A stretch of DNA of 15,124 nt, taken from assembly GCA_039029915.1 (NCBI GenBank), contig JBCCFD010000162.1:1-15124 (forward strand). Direction: 5' to 3'. A program made the position numbers and the translations under genes. The notes under the pieces were generated by a model. That model was not told the origin of the DNA. It did not search any database and worked only from the letters and a program-made list of their open reading frames with translations. The stretch comes from QQUD01 sp039029915 (GTDB lineage Bacteria > Chloroflexota > Anaerolineae > Promineifilales > Promineifilaceae). Below are positions 1-8,600 of this stretch, piece after piece. The number at the start of each line of letters is the position of its first letter. Within the stretch, counting starts at the first letter, position 1.

Positions 1-1
1 A

Positions 2-931
2 ATTGTTGATTTAATGGCAGACCCTAGAAACGTGGGGGCAGCTAGGGAAAGTATCCAAAAGACAAGAGACAAGTCTGCTATTATTGTGCCCTTATTGGTT
101 GGTCACAATATTATTGGATCGCTCGCTGTGGTAAACGGCCGTTATAGTCGAGTTTTTAACCAAGAAGATGTAAATATTGTGACCACGATGGCAAACCAAG
201 CTTCATTAGCCATTCGGAATGGGCAGCTATATAAAGCTGCTCAGGAAGCAGATCGGCTCAAATCCATCTTTCTCGCTTCAATGTCACATGAACTACGCAC
301 CCCGCTCAATTCGATCATTGGCTTTACGGGAATTATCCTGCAGGAATTGGCCGGACCGCTCAATAGGGAACAGATGAAACAGATGGGTATGGTGCGAGGA
401 AGTGCGCATCATTTACTAGATTTAATAAATGATGTGTTGGATATTTCCAAAATTGAGGCGGGACAGCTTCAAGTTTCTCAAGAAAGCTGCAATGTTCATG
501 AAATTGTGGCAAAAGTGTTACAATCTTTAACACCCGATGCAGAAAAGAAGGGCTTGGCATTAACGGCCGTTCTTACACCCCACTCCACAGAAATCAGCAG
601 CGATAAAAGGCGTGTAGAGCAGATTCTGATTAACCTCGTCAACAATGGCATAAAATTTACGGACCGCGGCACTGTTCAAGTCCAAACAAAAGTTCAAGAT
701 GATTGGTTGCTTGTTAAAGTCATAGACACGGGAATTGGCATTAAAGAAAAGGATATTGAAAAACTATTTAATCCCTTTCAACAAATTGAAACTGGACTCA
801 ATCGTGTTCACGAAGGAACAGGGTTAGGATTATCAATTTGCCAGCGTTTGGTTCATTTACTTGGTGGAGAAATATCTGTGGTGAGTGAATGGGGTATGGG
901 AAGCACCTTTTCCTTTATCTTGCCCCTATGA
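2..931 (+). CDS. GAF-domain sensor histidine kinase (5' end outside window)
   Basis: The reading frame is open from the first complete codon, so the true start lies upstream and the ATG at 14 is internal. About the first 75 residues are the C-terminal half of a GAF domain (IVPLLVGHNIIGSLAVVNG, then the helix ending ASLAIRNGQLY). A short coiled linker leads to HisKA with the H-box SHELRTPLNSIIG; the phosphoacceptor His is encoded at 287-289. The HATPase_c domain follows with N-box (QILINLVNNGIKF), G1 (DTGIGI), F-box (LFNPFQ) and G2 (GTGLGLSICQRL). The catalytic core is therefore complete and should be an active cytoplasmic kinase. No receiver domain is attached. The single-receiver gene 62 bp downstream on the same strand is the natural partner. 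The signal bound by the GAF domain cannot be deduced here. Confidence 0.93.
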   Translation: MVDLMADPRNVGAARESIQKTRDKSAIIVPLLVGHNIIGSLAVVNGRYSRVFNQEDVNIVTTMANQASLAIRNGQLYKAAQEADRLKSIFLASMSHELRTPLNSIIGFTGIILQELAGPLNREQMKQMGMVRGSAHHLLDLINDVLDISKIEAGQLQVSQESCNVHEIVAKVLQSLTPDAEKKGLALTAVLTPHSTEISSDKRRVEQILINLVNNGIKFTDRGTVQVQTKVQDDWLLVKVIDTGIGIKEKDIEKLFNPFQQIETGLNRVHEGTGLGLSICQRLVHLLGGEISVVSEWGMGSTFSFILPL

Positions 932-993
932 GTGAAAGAACTCCAAAATCTAATTCAAACAAATTATTTCAGTTTATGTTAATTTGAATCAAC

Positions 994-1359
994 ATGAGAA
1001 AAAAAATTCTAGTCATTGAAGACAATGAGCAAAATCTTTATCTAATGACTTTCTTACTGGGAGCACATGGGTTTGACGTACTGGAAGCAAAAGATGGCCA
1101 GATTGGTATTGAAGTAGCGGACCAAGAGCGCCCCGACCTTATTTTGCTCGATATTCAACTACCTATTCTGGATGGTTATCATGTTGCGAAAACATTAAGA
1201 CAAAACCCAAAACTAAATGAAACGCCAATTATCGCAGTCACCTCCTACGCTATGGTGGGAGATAAGGAAGAAGCTTTGGCATCTGGCTGTAATGGGTACA
1301 TTGAAAAGCCAATTAATCCAGATACGTTTATGGATGAGATTAAACTATTCTTGGTATAG
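994..1359 (+). CDS. Single-domain response regulator (CheY/DivK-like receiver)
   Basis: This 121-residue protein consists only of a REC domain. The acidic pocket is E9/D10, the phosphoacceptor is D53 (LILLDIQLP), the switch Thr is T83 (AVTSYA) and the conserved Lys is K105 (EKPIN), so all residues needed for phosphorylation are present. There is no output domain; the EDNEQN opening and the length resemble DivK-type phosphorelay intermediates. A stop codon at 985-987 in the same frame leaves the ATG at 994 as the only sensible start, and no clear Shine-Dalgarno site precedes it. It lies between a histidine kinase and a hybrid kinase on the same strand, which suggests that it shuttles phosphate between them (inference). 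Confidence 0.93.
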   Translation: MRKKILVIEDNEQNLYLMTFLLGAHGFDVLEAKDGQIGIEVADQERPDLILLDIQLPILDGYHVAKTLRQNPKLNETPIIAVTSYAMVGDKEEALASGCNGYIEKPINPDTFMDEIKLFLV

Positions 1360-1387
1360 GTGACCGAAAACGTGAGTTGAGGTTTTT

Positions 1388-3112
1388 ATGATAACAATCT
1401 TGGTCGTTGATGATAATGAACAAAATTTATACATGCTTCAGGCATTATTTCAAGGACATGGTTATCGTGTCGTGACGGCTTACAACGGTGCAGAAGCCCT
1501 GCAACTGGCCCAACACACACCGCCAGAATTAATTATCAGCGACATTTTAATGCCCATTATGGATGGTTTTGCCCTCTGCAGGCAGTGGATGAATAATGCT
1601 CACTTAAAGCAGCTCCCATTTATTTTTTATACGGCCACATACACCGATACTAAAGATGAAGCGTTTGGCTTAAGTCTAGGCGCAACGGCTTACCTCATCA
1701 AACCGGTTGACCCTGAATTGCTCGTGAAGAAAATCGACGATATTTTAAACGGCCGTAATTCTTCAAATGATGCAGAAGAAATCTCTAAAAAGCTAGATGA
1801 AGAGGAGGTTTATAAACTTTATAATGAGCGACTCGTCAATAAACTTGAAAAGAAAATGTTCCAGCTTGAGCAAGAGGTCAAGGAACGGGAGCAAGCCGAA
1901 GCACAATTAAAGCAAAGCAACAAGCTGCTTGTAGATGCAATTGCTGAATTAAAAGAGACTCAAAAACAGATCGTAAGGCAAGAAAGGTTAGCCGCAATTG
2001 GGCAGCTGGCAACCGGTATTGCCCATGATTTCAATAATATTCTCTCGGTCATTTCTTTACAAACTGAGCTTCAAAAAAGAGTTTATCAATCAGAGGAAAA
2101 AGGCAGCCATCGCCTTGATCTGGTTCTTAATCAGGTTGATCAAGCCTCACAGCTCATTAACCAAGTGCTCGATTTTTCTCTGCAAACAACATTAGTAAAA
2201 CGCCCCACAGATTTGTTCAAGATATTAACCCAAACAACAGAGCTGTTAAAGCGAACGTTACCCGAAAATATTGAGATTGAATTCCAATCCTTACCAATTC
2301 AATACGTTGTGTTCGCTGATCGGACGCGAATTAACCAAATCATGATGAATCTCGCTTTTAACGCCAGAGATGCGATGCCGCTCGGCGGAAAGCTAACGAT
2401 TACCCTAAAAAAATTGCAACACGTCTCGCCAAATTCAGCCCCAATCCCTCACCTTCCATTAGGAGCATGGGTGGCTATTCTTGTTTCGGATCAAGGCGTC
2501 GGCATACCTAGTAAAATTCAGCCTCGTTTATTCGAACCCTTTTTTACAACAAAACCGCCTGGAAAAGGAACGGGCTTGGGGCTGGCCCAAGTCTATGGAA
2601 TCATTCAGCAGCATTCAGGCTATATTGATGTTCAAAGTCAGGAAAACGTAGGCACGACATTTTCAATCTATCTGCCATTGACCTTAACTAGACCGGATGA
2701 GTCAATTCAAATAGGTCAGGAATCCATACCAACTGGCCAAGGTGAAAGCGTGCTTGTGGTTGAAGACAATGAGACAATGCTGCAAACGATTGTTACCAGT
2801 TTAGAACTCCTAAACTATAGGCCACTCCAAGCTACCAATGGTGCAGAAGCTCTAATTTTATTGAAAGAGCATCCCCCTGTAGATCTGATTTTGTCCGATG
2901 TTTACATGCCTGAAATAGATGGAACAGCATTAGTTGATGCCCTGACAGATGAGAATATCCCCGTTATATTGATGACCGGGTATGGAGTTCCAAAGTTAAA
3001 TGAGCTAAAAGAAGAGGGGGCAATTGTCGATTGGGTAAGTAAACCATTGACATTTAATCGCTTAGCCAAAGCGATTGCTTTTGGATTGAATCATCCTAAT
3101 AAAGAGTTGTGA
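1388..3112 (+). CDS. Hybrid histidine kinase with receivers at both ends (REC-HisKA-HATPase-REC)
   Basis: This 574-residue soluble protein has no membrane segment. Residues 1-120 form a receiver with DD at 8-9, phosphoacceptor D52 (ISDILMP) and Lys in IKPVD. Residues about 135-200 are strongly charged and heptad-like, a probable coiled coil. HisKA follows with H213 in GIAHDFNN, the NtrB-like H-box variant. HATPase_c has MMNLAFNARDAM, SDQGVGIP, EPFFTTKPPGKGTGLGL. A second receiver occupies about 453-574, with VVEDNE, D504 (LSDVYMP), T in LMTGYG and K in VSKPL. A good Shine-Dalgarno site (GAGG at 1379-1382, 5 nt spacer) fixes the start. The gene starts 28 bp after the receiver gene and is probably cotranscribed with it. 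The N-terminal receiver would be the input and the C-terminal one an intramolecular phosphate sink or relay. Confidence 0.94.
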   Translation: MITILVVDDNEQNLYMLQALFQGHGYRVVTAYNGAEALQLAQHTPPELIISDILMPIMDGFALCRQWMNNAHLKQLPFIFYTATYTDTKDEAFGLSLGATAYLIKPVDPELLVKKIDDILNGRNSSNDAEEISKKLDEEEVYKLYNERLVNKLEKKMFQLEQEVKEREQAEAQLKQSNKLLVDAIAELKETQKQIVRQERLAAIGQLATGIAHDFNNILSVISLQTELQKRVYQSEEKGSHRLDLVLNQVDQASQLINQVLDFSLQTTLVKRPTDLFKILTQTTELLKRTLPENIEIEFQSLPIQYVVFADRTRINQIMMNLAFNARDAMPLGGKLTITLKKLQHVSPNSAPIPHLPLGAWVAILVSDQGVGIPSKIQPRLFEPFFTTKPPGKGTGLGLAQVYGIIQQHSGYIDVQSQENVGTTFSIYLPLTLTRPDESIQIGQESIPTGQGESVLVVEDNETMLQTIVTSLELLNYRPLQATNGAEALILLKEHPPVDLILSDVYMPEIDGTALVDALTDENIPVILMTGYGVPKLNELKEEGAIVDWVSKPLTFNRLAKAIAFGLNHPNKEL

Positions 3113-3126
3113 GGATAAAGATTAAG

Positions 3127-3498
3127 TTATCTATCGGGGTGCAGGCGTTTAGCCAGCATTTGTAATTGCGAAAAGCGCACCGGCTTTTGCAACAAAAAAG
3201 TAGCAAACTGTTCAATCTCTGGGGTTGTGGCCAACGTACCATCAGCTGATGCCACAATGACTTTTGTTTCTTTCAACTCATCTTCAGACCGAATAAACCG
3301 TAAAATTTCTGCCCCGGACACATTCGGTAAATGTAAATCAAGAACGATTAAATACGGCTTTGTATCTTGGGCAAGATTTTCCAAGGCGTCCTGACCATCA
3401 TTAAAAATTGTTGGGTCGTACCCAGCATGATTCAACGCTTCACAGAAGACTTGAGCCAGTGTCACATCATCTTCGATTACGATTGCTTTTGTTTTCAT
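3127..3498 (-). CDS. Single-domain response regulator coupled to the Amt-kinase
   Basis: This 123-residue protein is a receiver domain only. E9/D10/D11 form the acidic pocket, D54 (IVLDLHLP) is the phosphoacceptor, Ser/Ala in VIVASAD replaces the usual switch Thr-Ala pair, and Lys in LLQKPV completes the site. There is no output domain. Its ATG overlaps the stop codon of the upstream Amt-histidine kinase gene (ATGA, 3495-3498), so the two are almost certainly cotranscribed and translationally coupled, making it the cognate receiver of that kinase. Its 3' end is 14 bp from the 3' end of the plus-strand hybrid kinase gene (convergent), with no intrinsic terminator visible between them. How it signals onward, by protein contact or by relay to another transfer protein, is not shown by the sequence. 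Confidence 0.93.
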   Translation of the reverse strand: MKTKAIVIEDDVTLAQVFCEALNHAGYDPTIFNDGQDALENLAQDTKPYLIVLDLHLPNVSGAEILRFIRSEDELKETKVIVASADGTLATTPEIEQFATFLLQKPVRFSQLQMLAKRLHPDR

Positions 3499-5975
3499 TT
3501 AACTTCTGCCTTATCATGAATTTGTGAGGTTCCGTGCTCTGGATTTTGAATCTCCAAAGGCAATGTAATGATAAATTCAGTCCCTCTTCCCAAAACACTG
3601 TTTAACTGAATTTTTCCATTCATAAGATGAACGAGCTGTTTAACAATGGCAAGTCCTAAACCAAAACCGCCGCGATCTCGCGTTACAACATCTGAAGTTT
3701 GTCGGAACGCTTCAAAGATTTTATCCTGATCTGCCGCAGAAATGCCAATGCCACTGTCAGTCACTTTAATTTCCCAAAAGCTAGCTCCAAATGGAGTTAT
3801 GTCAACTTTGACATAGCCTGTATCTGTAAACTTGATACTATTACCTACTAAATTAGTAATGATTTGAACAAGCCTCATCTCATCCCCAATAATAATTTCT
3901 GGGAGCTGGTCGCTCAAAGTTGATGTTAAGGTGATCCCTTTTGCATCGGCCAGGATTGATAAGGATTCTTGAGTCCGAGAAATTAAAGTTCTTAAATTAA
4001 CGGTTCCCTTGATAATTTTAAGTTGACCGGATTCTAGCTGCGCTTGGTCTAATAGCTCATTCACTAAGCTCTCAAGCGTATTCGTACTCAACATGATCTG
4101 GCTGAGTGCCCGCTTCTGATTTTCGTTGACATCTCCGTATATGCCTAGTTCTACCATTTCGGCCATGCCTAATATCGCATTTAGGGGTGTTCGTAATTCA
4201 TGGCTAATGGTAGCTAGAAATTGGCTTTTCAATTGACTAGCTTCAATGGCCTTATCACGCGCACTTGATAGATTGGCTTCTATTTCTTTTCGTTTTGAAA
4301 TATCTCGAAATATCGCATTGAAGGAAACAACATTATTGATCTCAATTTTTGAGATCGTCATCTCAACTGGAAAATGCTCACCATTAACGCGGATGCCGGT
4401 GGCTTCAGCCGGCCTCTTACTATCTTGAATTAGATTGACGGTCATTAAAATATTTGACCGGTCTACGCCTTCAAAATACGTGTAAACTGGACGGCCAACA
4501 ACATCTGAATATTGCTCAAACCCAAATATTTGGCAACCAGCGGGATTTAGTGACGTGACTTGCCAATTTTCCGCAGCAAACGTCACAATCCCTTCATACG
4601 TTGATTGAATAATGATGTTATTCCGCTTTACGGTTTCTTCAAGCGAATTGATCACCTGATTGTATCGCTGAGCGATTTGACCAATTTCCGTAAATGGTTC
4701 AACGGGCACTCGAAGAGACAGATCGTTGCTGGCCGCTTGCTTTTCCATCACGGTTACAAGATCAACCATTGGTGTTTTAGCATTATGCTCGGCCACGTTT
4801 AAGCCTATATTCTCAGCATAAGCCGTGACACGAAGCGGGAAGAAACGATTGATGATTGAAAATAAAAAGTAGCACAGAACAAAGGCCCAAATGAAGCCTA
4901 CGCCAATTCCAAGGGATTGAATACCAATTTGCTCGATGCGACTAAGACCTGTGCCTAACTCTTGCAGCGATCCAAAAATACCGACTGCTAATGTACCCCA
5001 AATGCCGCCCCCTAAGTGGACCGGGATTGCCCCTACCACATCATCAATTTTTCGTCTTTCTAAAAGGATGGTGAAGGCTACCATAATCCCTGCACCAATT
5101 CCACCTATGACGACGGCTTCAGCTGTAGAGACGACGTGCGCATTGGCAGTAATTGCCACTAGGCCAGCTAGTGAGCCATTGAAGGTGAGCGCAACAGATA
5201 TCCGATTGTAAATCAAGTAGCTAATGCCCATTGCCGTCACAAGGCCAGCACTCCCAGCGATGATGGTGTTGAGCAGCACAAACGGAACTTGGCGATTAAG
5301 GGCGAGCGTACTGCCCCCATTAAATCCAATCCATCCTACCCAAAGTAACAGGACGCCTAAAGAGGCGACAGAAATATTAGAGCCCGGTATCTTTTGAGGA
5401 GCGCCGTCTTTAGGAAAACGTCCCAGCCGAGGACCAATGAGAATTCCCAAAGCTAACGCCAACCAGCCACCGATGCTGTGCACAACTGTTGACCCTGCAA
5501 AATCGACAAACCCTAACTGAGCTAACCATCCGTTTGCTTCTGTATAAAATATTCCGTTCCATACCCAATGTCCATAGATTGGGTAAATGATGGTTGAAAC
5601 TATGAGGGCGATGAGCAGATAGGCGCCAAAACGCATCCTTTCAGCAACTGTACCGGAAATGATGGTAACGGCCGTTCCGCAAAACATGACCTGAAAAATA
5701 AAAAAGGCGGGCTCGAAAAGATCTGACTCAATTGAATAGAGAAACTTAGACGTTCCGATTAAACCAAACCGGCTCTGGCCAAACATAAGACCATAACCAA
5801 CCAGCCAATACATCATCGTTGAAAGCGCAAAATCTGAGAGATTTTTGAGTCCAATATTGATATTATTTTTATTTCGAGTGAGGCCTGTTTCTAAAACGAG
5901 GAAACCGGCCTGCATTAAAAATACAAGCCCAGCACAAAAAATTAACCAGAAGAAATTAATTTGGTTGGTTTCCAT
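3495..5975 (-). CDS. Ammonium transporter-sensor histidine kinase fusion (Amt-HAMP-like-PAS-HisKA-HATPase)
   Basis: This 826-residue membrane protein begins with a full Amt/Mep/Rh module, about residues 5-385, with roughly eleven hydrophobic segments. The Amt landmarks are retained: the two pore histidines H166 (STVVHSIGG) and H320 (AIPVHLGGG), D158 in VDFAG, W150, and Phe residues at the gate positions F98 and F218. Residues 385-450 contain a HAMP-like signal helix (PVEPFTEIGQIAQRYN). A PAS domain spans about 452-565 and ends in FRDISKRKEIE. HisKA has H592 (SHELRTPLNAIL), and HATPase_c has TNLVGNSIKF, DSGIGIS and GGFGLGLAIVKQL. Known relatives are the Amt-kinase sensors such as Amt5 of Kuenenia, which signal ammonium availability. 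Whether this one also conducts ammonium cannot be told. The ATG lies 7 nt after a -10 box, with no Shine-Dalgarno site. Confidence 0.95.
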   Translation of the reverse strand: METNQINFFWLIFCAGLVFLMQAGFLVLETGLTRNKNNINIGLKNLSDFALSTMMYWLVGYGLMFGQSRFGLIGTSKFLYSIESDLFEPAFFIFQVMFCGTAVTIISGTVAERMRFGAYLLIALIVSTIIYPIYGHWVWNGIFYTEANGWLAQLGFVDFAGSTVVHSIGGWLALALGILIGPRLGRFPKDGAPQKIPGSNISVASLGVLLLWVGWIGFNGGSTLALNRQVPFVLLNTIIAGSAGLVTAMGISYLIYNRISVALTFNGSLAGLVAITANAHVVSTAEAVVIGGIGAGIMVAFTILLERRKIDDVVGAIPVHLGGGIWGTLAVGIFGSLQELGTGLSRIEQIGIQSLGIGVGFIWAFVLCYFLFSIINRFFPLRVTAYAENIGLNVAEHNAKTPMVDLVTVMEKQAASNDLSLRVPVEPFTEIGQIAQRYNQVINSLEETVKRNNIIIQSTYEGIVTFAAENWQVTSLNPAGCQIFGFEQYSDVVGRPVYTYFEGVDRSNILMTVNLIQDSKRPAEATGIRVNGEHFPVEMTISKIEINNVVSFNAIFRDISKRKEIEANLSSARDKAIEASQLKSQFLATISHELRTPLNAILGMAEMVELGIYGDVNENQKRALSQIMLSTNTLESLVNELLDQAQLESGQLKIIKGTVNLRTLISRTQESLSILADAKGITLTSTLSDQLPEIIIGDEMRLVQIITNLVGNSIKFTDTGYVKVDITPFGASFWEIKVTDSGIGISAADQDKIFEAFRQTSDVVTRDRGGFGLGLAIVKQLVHLMNGKIQLNSVLGRGTEFIITLPLEIQNPEHGTSQIHDKAEVK

Positions 5976-5982
5976 TGAAGCA

Positions 5983-6011
5983 ATTGTAGAGAAGAAAAAT
6001 TAAATAAACAA
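5983..6011 (-). promoter_or_regulatory. Putative sigma70-type promoter of the Amt-kinase gene
   Basis: Reading the minus strand, TTGTTT (6011-6006) is followed by a 17-nt spacer and TACAAT (5988-5983; 5 of 6 consensus). Only 7 nt separate the -10 box from the ATG at 5975, so transcription would begin at or next to the start codon, giving a leaderless mRNA. The lack of any Shine-Dalgarno site agrees. The promoter lies in the 108-bp gap after metG, where no intrinsic terminator was found. Confidence 0.45.
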
Positions 6012-6083
6012 TGACCCTTTGGGTACGGGCCACTGTACTTTTACATCAAATTTTCTGAAAGTTAGTGAAGGGGGCGTAAAAAA

Positions 6084-7865
6084 TCAGTTTCCTAAACGAG
6101 CCAGCTCTTCTTCTACCACCGTTTCATCTAATTTTTTGAAGAGCGGTTTAGGTTTTGGCAGTTCACGGCCGATTTCGATATCAACCCTTTGCCATTGGCC
6201 AACGGCCGTTTCGCCCTTGTATGTCAATCCAAGATGCGAACGGGCCGATTCTGCATAGGTTTCAATAACCTGCTCGCCAAAAAGGGTGCCTTCCTCGCCC
6301 AACATTTCATGAATTTTTTGGCTTGTAAACGGCAAAATGGGTGCCCAAAGGGCTTTCAAACCGCTTAGCGCTTGTAGCGTCGTGTAGAGCGACCTAGCGG
6401 TTGCGGTCATATCAGTTTTAGCCGTTGTCCAAGGGCTTGTGTCTTCCAAATATTGATTGACAAGCGTTGAAAGCCGCAGGTTTTCGTTGACCACAGCCCG
6501 AAACTTACAGGCATCATACAGAGCACCAACGGATTCGAATCCTTCATCAATCGCAGCAATAAGGGCTTTGTCTTTTTCAGTCAGCTCACCTGGGTCGGGA
6601 ACAACCCCTTTGAAATACCGTTTTGTCATGTTAAGAACGCGATTGACTAAATTACCCCAGTTGGCCACAAGCTCGCTATTGTTGCGGTCGACGTACCCTT
6701 GCCAGCTCCAATCTGAATCGCGAGTTTCGGGCATAACGGCCGTTAAATAGTAGCGCAGTGGATCGGGATCAAACCGCTCAAGCGCGTCAATCATCCAGAC
6801 GCCCCAATTCATACTACCGCTAATTTTACGCCCTTCCATGTTCATAAACTCATTGGCTGGCACATCATAAGGCAAATTGAGCACCGTATCTGGGGAGTCA
6901 TCGTTGTACAGACCGTGTGCCCCAATCAACTGAGCGGGCCACATAATGGTGTGGAATGGGATATTATCTTTACCAATAAAATAAACGGTACGAGCATTAT
7001 CTCCTTGCCACCAGTTGCGCCACGCTTCCGGATCGCCGTTATTTTTAGCCCATTCGATAGTGGCTGAAAGGTAACCAATTACCGCTTCAAACCAAACATA
7101 CATCACTTTATCGTCATATCCCTCAACCGGAATGGGAACGCCCCAGTCCATATCTCGGGAAACAGCCCGCCCAATCAGACCTTGCTCGAGCACAAAATTC
7201 TGGGCAAAGTTGATCACTTGAGGTCGCCAATGCTCTTTATCCTGTTTAATCCATTCATTCAGCCCGTCTGCCGCAATTTTAGGCAGATCAATGAAAAAAT
7301 GTTCTGTATCGCGCAGCTCTAAGGCAGAGTTATCAAGCTTGCTAACCGGGTTTATAAGTTCGGCAGCGCTTTCAAAAAGAGCATTGCAGTTATCACACTG
7401 GTCACCGCGAGCACGGCCGTATCCACAAACCGGGCAGGTTCCTTCAACATACCGATCAGGCAAGAACTTGTTTGCCGAAGCTGAATACATTTGCTGGGTA
7501 ACTTTGGTGTACATATAGCCATTTTTCTTTAGCGTTAGAAAAATGTCCTGCGAAACTTGATGATGATTTTCAGTATCCGTATGGGTAAACAGATCGTACG
7601 TTAGCCCCAACCCTTGGAAAACCTGCATAAAACGTTCATGATAATATTCAAAAACCTCACGCGCCGTTTTGCCTTGCTCATCAGCTTTTACCGTAACGGG
7701 CGTTCCATGACTATCTGAGCCAGACACCATCAAAACATGATTACCCTTCAACCGATGAAAGCGAGCGTAAATGTCGGCCGGCAAATAAGAACCGGTCACA
7801 TTGCCCTGATGGATGTCCGCATTTGCGTAAGGCCAAGCGACGCTAACGAGAATATATTCACTCAT
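6084..7865 (-). CDS. metG: Methionyl-tRNA synthetase
   Basis: This 593-residue class I aminoacyl-tRNA synthetase charges tRNA-Met, including the initiator, in the cytoplasm. The Rossmann half starts at SVAWPYANADIHQGN; the HIGH-equivalent is HQGN (19-22). The connective peptide carries a zinc knuckle with C144, C147, C157 and C160 (CPVCG...CDNCN). GKDNIPFHTIMWPA (298-311) is the MetRS-typical motif, and the KMSKS-equivalent is KISGS (347-351). A helical anticodon-binding domain follows, with NWGNLVNRVL near its start. There is no C-terminal EMAP-II-like tRNA-binding domain. The HIGH and KMSKS signatures both deviate from textbook forms, but the rest is intact. Its ATG begins at the base right after the stop codon of the upstream hypothetical gene, so the two form an operon. 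Confidence 0.96.
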   Translation of the reverse strand: MSEYILVSVAWPYANADIHQGNVTGSYLPADIYARFHRLKGNHVLMVSGSDSHGTPVTVKADEQGKTAREVFEYYHERFMQVFQGLGLTYDLFTHTDTENHHQVSQDIFLTLKKNGYMYTKVTQQMYSASANKFLPDRYVEGTCPVCGYGRARGDQCDNCNALFESAAELINPVSKLDNSALELRDTEHFFIDLPKIAADGLNEWIKQDKEHWRPQVINFAQNFVLEQGLIGRAVSRDMDWGVPIPVEGYDDKVMYVWFEAVIGYLSATIEWAKNNGDPEAWRNWWQGDNARTVYFIGKDNIPFHTIMWPAQLIGAHGLYNDDSPDTVLNLPYDVPANEFMNMEGRKISGSMNWGVWMIDALERFDPDPLRYYLTAVMPETRDSDWSWQGYVDRNNSELVANWGNLVNRVLNMTKRYFKGVVPDPGELTEKDKALIAAIDEGFESVGALYDACKFRAVVNENLRLSTLVNQYLEDTSPWTTAKTDMTATARSLYTTLQALSGLKALWAPILPFTSQKIHEMLGEEGTLFGEQVIETYAESARSHLGLTYKGETAVGQWQRVDIEIGRELPKPKPLFKKLDETVVEEELARLGN

Positions 7866-8567
7866 CTAATCTTCGTCTTCCTCGCTGTAATCTGCCACTT
7901 CTTCTGAATCTTCTTCGATCTCTTCCACCACTTCTGTAATCATTTCAGCAACCAGTTCAAAATCGTCCTCATTAATTTCGAGGAGGGATTCCTCGTCTAA
8001 GGTAAAGTTTTTGAGGTTTGGTTGGCTTTCTAAATCGATTGAGTCGATGGTGTACCCTGTATCCAAATGTGTTACAGAGGCATCAATATCGATGGGGAAG
8101 AAGTCCATCTTCTTGGCATCGACCTTGTAGAAGTAGTTAGAGGGGTTGGCGCGTTTTGCCTTACCCGTGATGGTAGCAACTGCCACAAAGGTTTTGACCT
8201 CACGCACATAAAATAGAAGACGGTCGCCAGCTTTCATTTTGGGATCTTCTTTTTTCAAAGATTCCATGACGACTTTTTCTGACCAACCCGCGTAGGACAG
8301 GTCGTTGCCTTCAATAACACTGACCACTTTGATGTAGAAACTATTGTCAAGCCCAACTGGGGCGCGTTTCTTCTTCTTACTTTTTGTGTTTTTCAATTCT
8401 GAAGCGCGAAACTCGGCTTCAATATTTTCCCAAATGCGTTCCTGAACACTAATTCGCAAATCAGCTTCACTGCCATCTTCATAGCGAACAGTCATTTTAG
8501 GACCATTTATTGCTAAAACTGTGTATTTTCCTATTCGGTTTGCGTAAACACCGTTTACTTCAAACAT
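7866..8567 (-). CDS. Hypothetical protein with EVE/PUA-like core and acidic tail, first gene of metG operon
   Basis: This 233-residue protein is not confidently recognised. Residues 1-50 look like a small beta-barrel (GKYTVLAINGPKMTVRYEDG, the pattern of SH3/Tudor-like folds). Residues about 60-70 are a lysine-rich stretch (KNTKSKKKKR). Residues about 76-170 contain GDRLLFYVREVKTFVAVATI, which resembles the strand pattern of EVE/PUA-like domains that bind modified bases in RNA or DNA; this is a fold-level impression, not a verified match. The last 40 residues are almost entirely acidic. No signal peptide or membrane segment is present. The start has purine-rich GGAGAGAG upstream and a promoter about 35 bp away. 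The adjacency to metG and the basic and acidic patches would fit a nucleic-acid or translation role (inference only). Confidence 0.8.
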   Translation of the reverse strand: MFEVNGVYANRIGKYTVLAINGPKMTVRYEDGSEADLRISVQERIWENIEAEFRASELKNTKSKKKKRAPVGLDNSFYIKVVSVIEGNDLSYAGWSEKVVMESLKKEDPKMKAGDRLLFYVREVKTFVAVATITGKAKRANPSNYFYKVDAKKMDFFPIDIDASVTHLDTGYTIDSIDLESQPNLKNFTLDEESLLEINEDDFELVAEMITEVVEEIEEDSEEVADYSEEDED

Positions 8568-8600
8568 CGTTGACTCTCTCCAACAGTAAATTTCGGCGCC

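Noticed and set aside
3112..3127. A bidirectional terminator between the convergent hybrid kinase and receiver genes
   Set aside because: The 14-bp gap has no hairpin or T-run.
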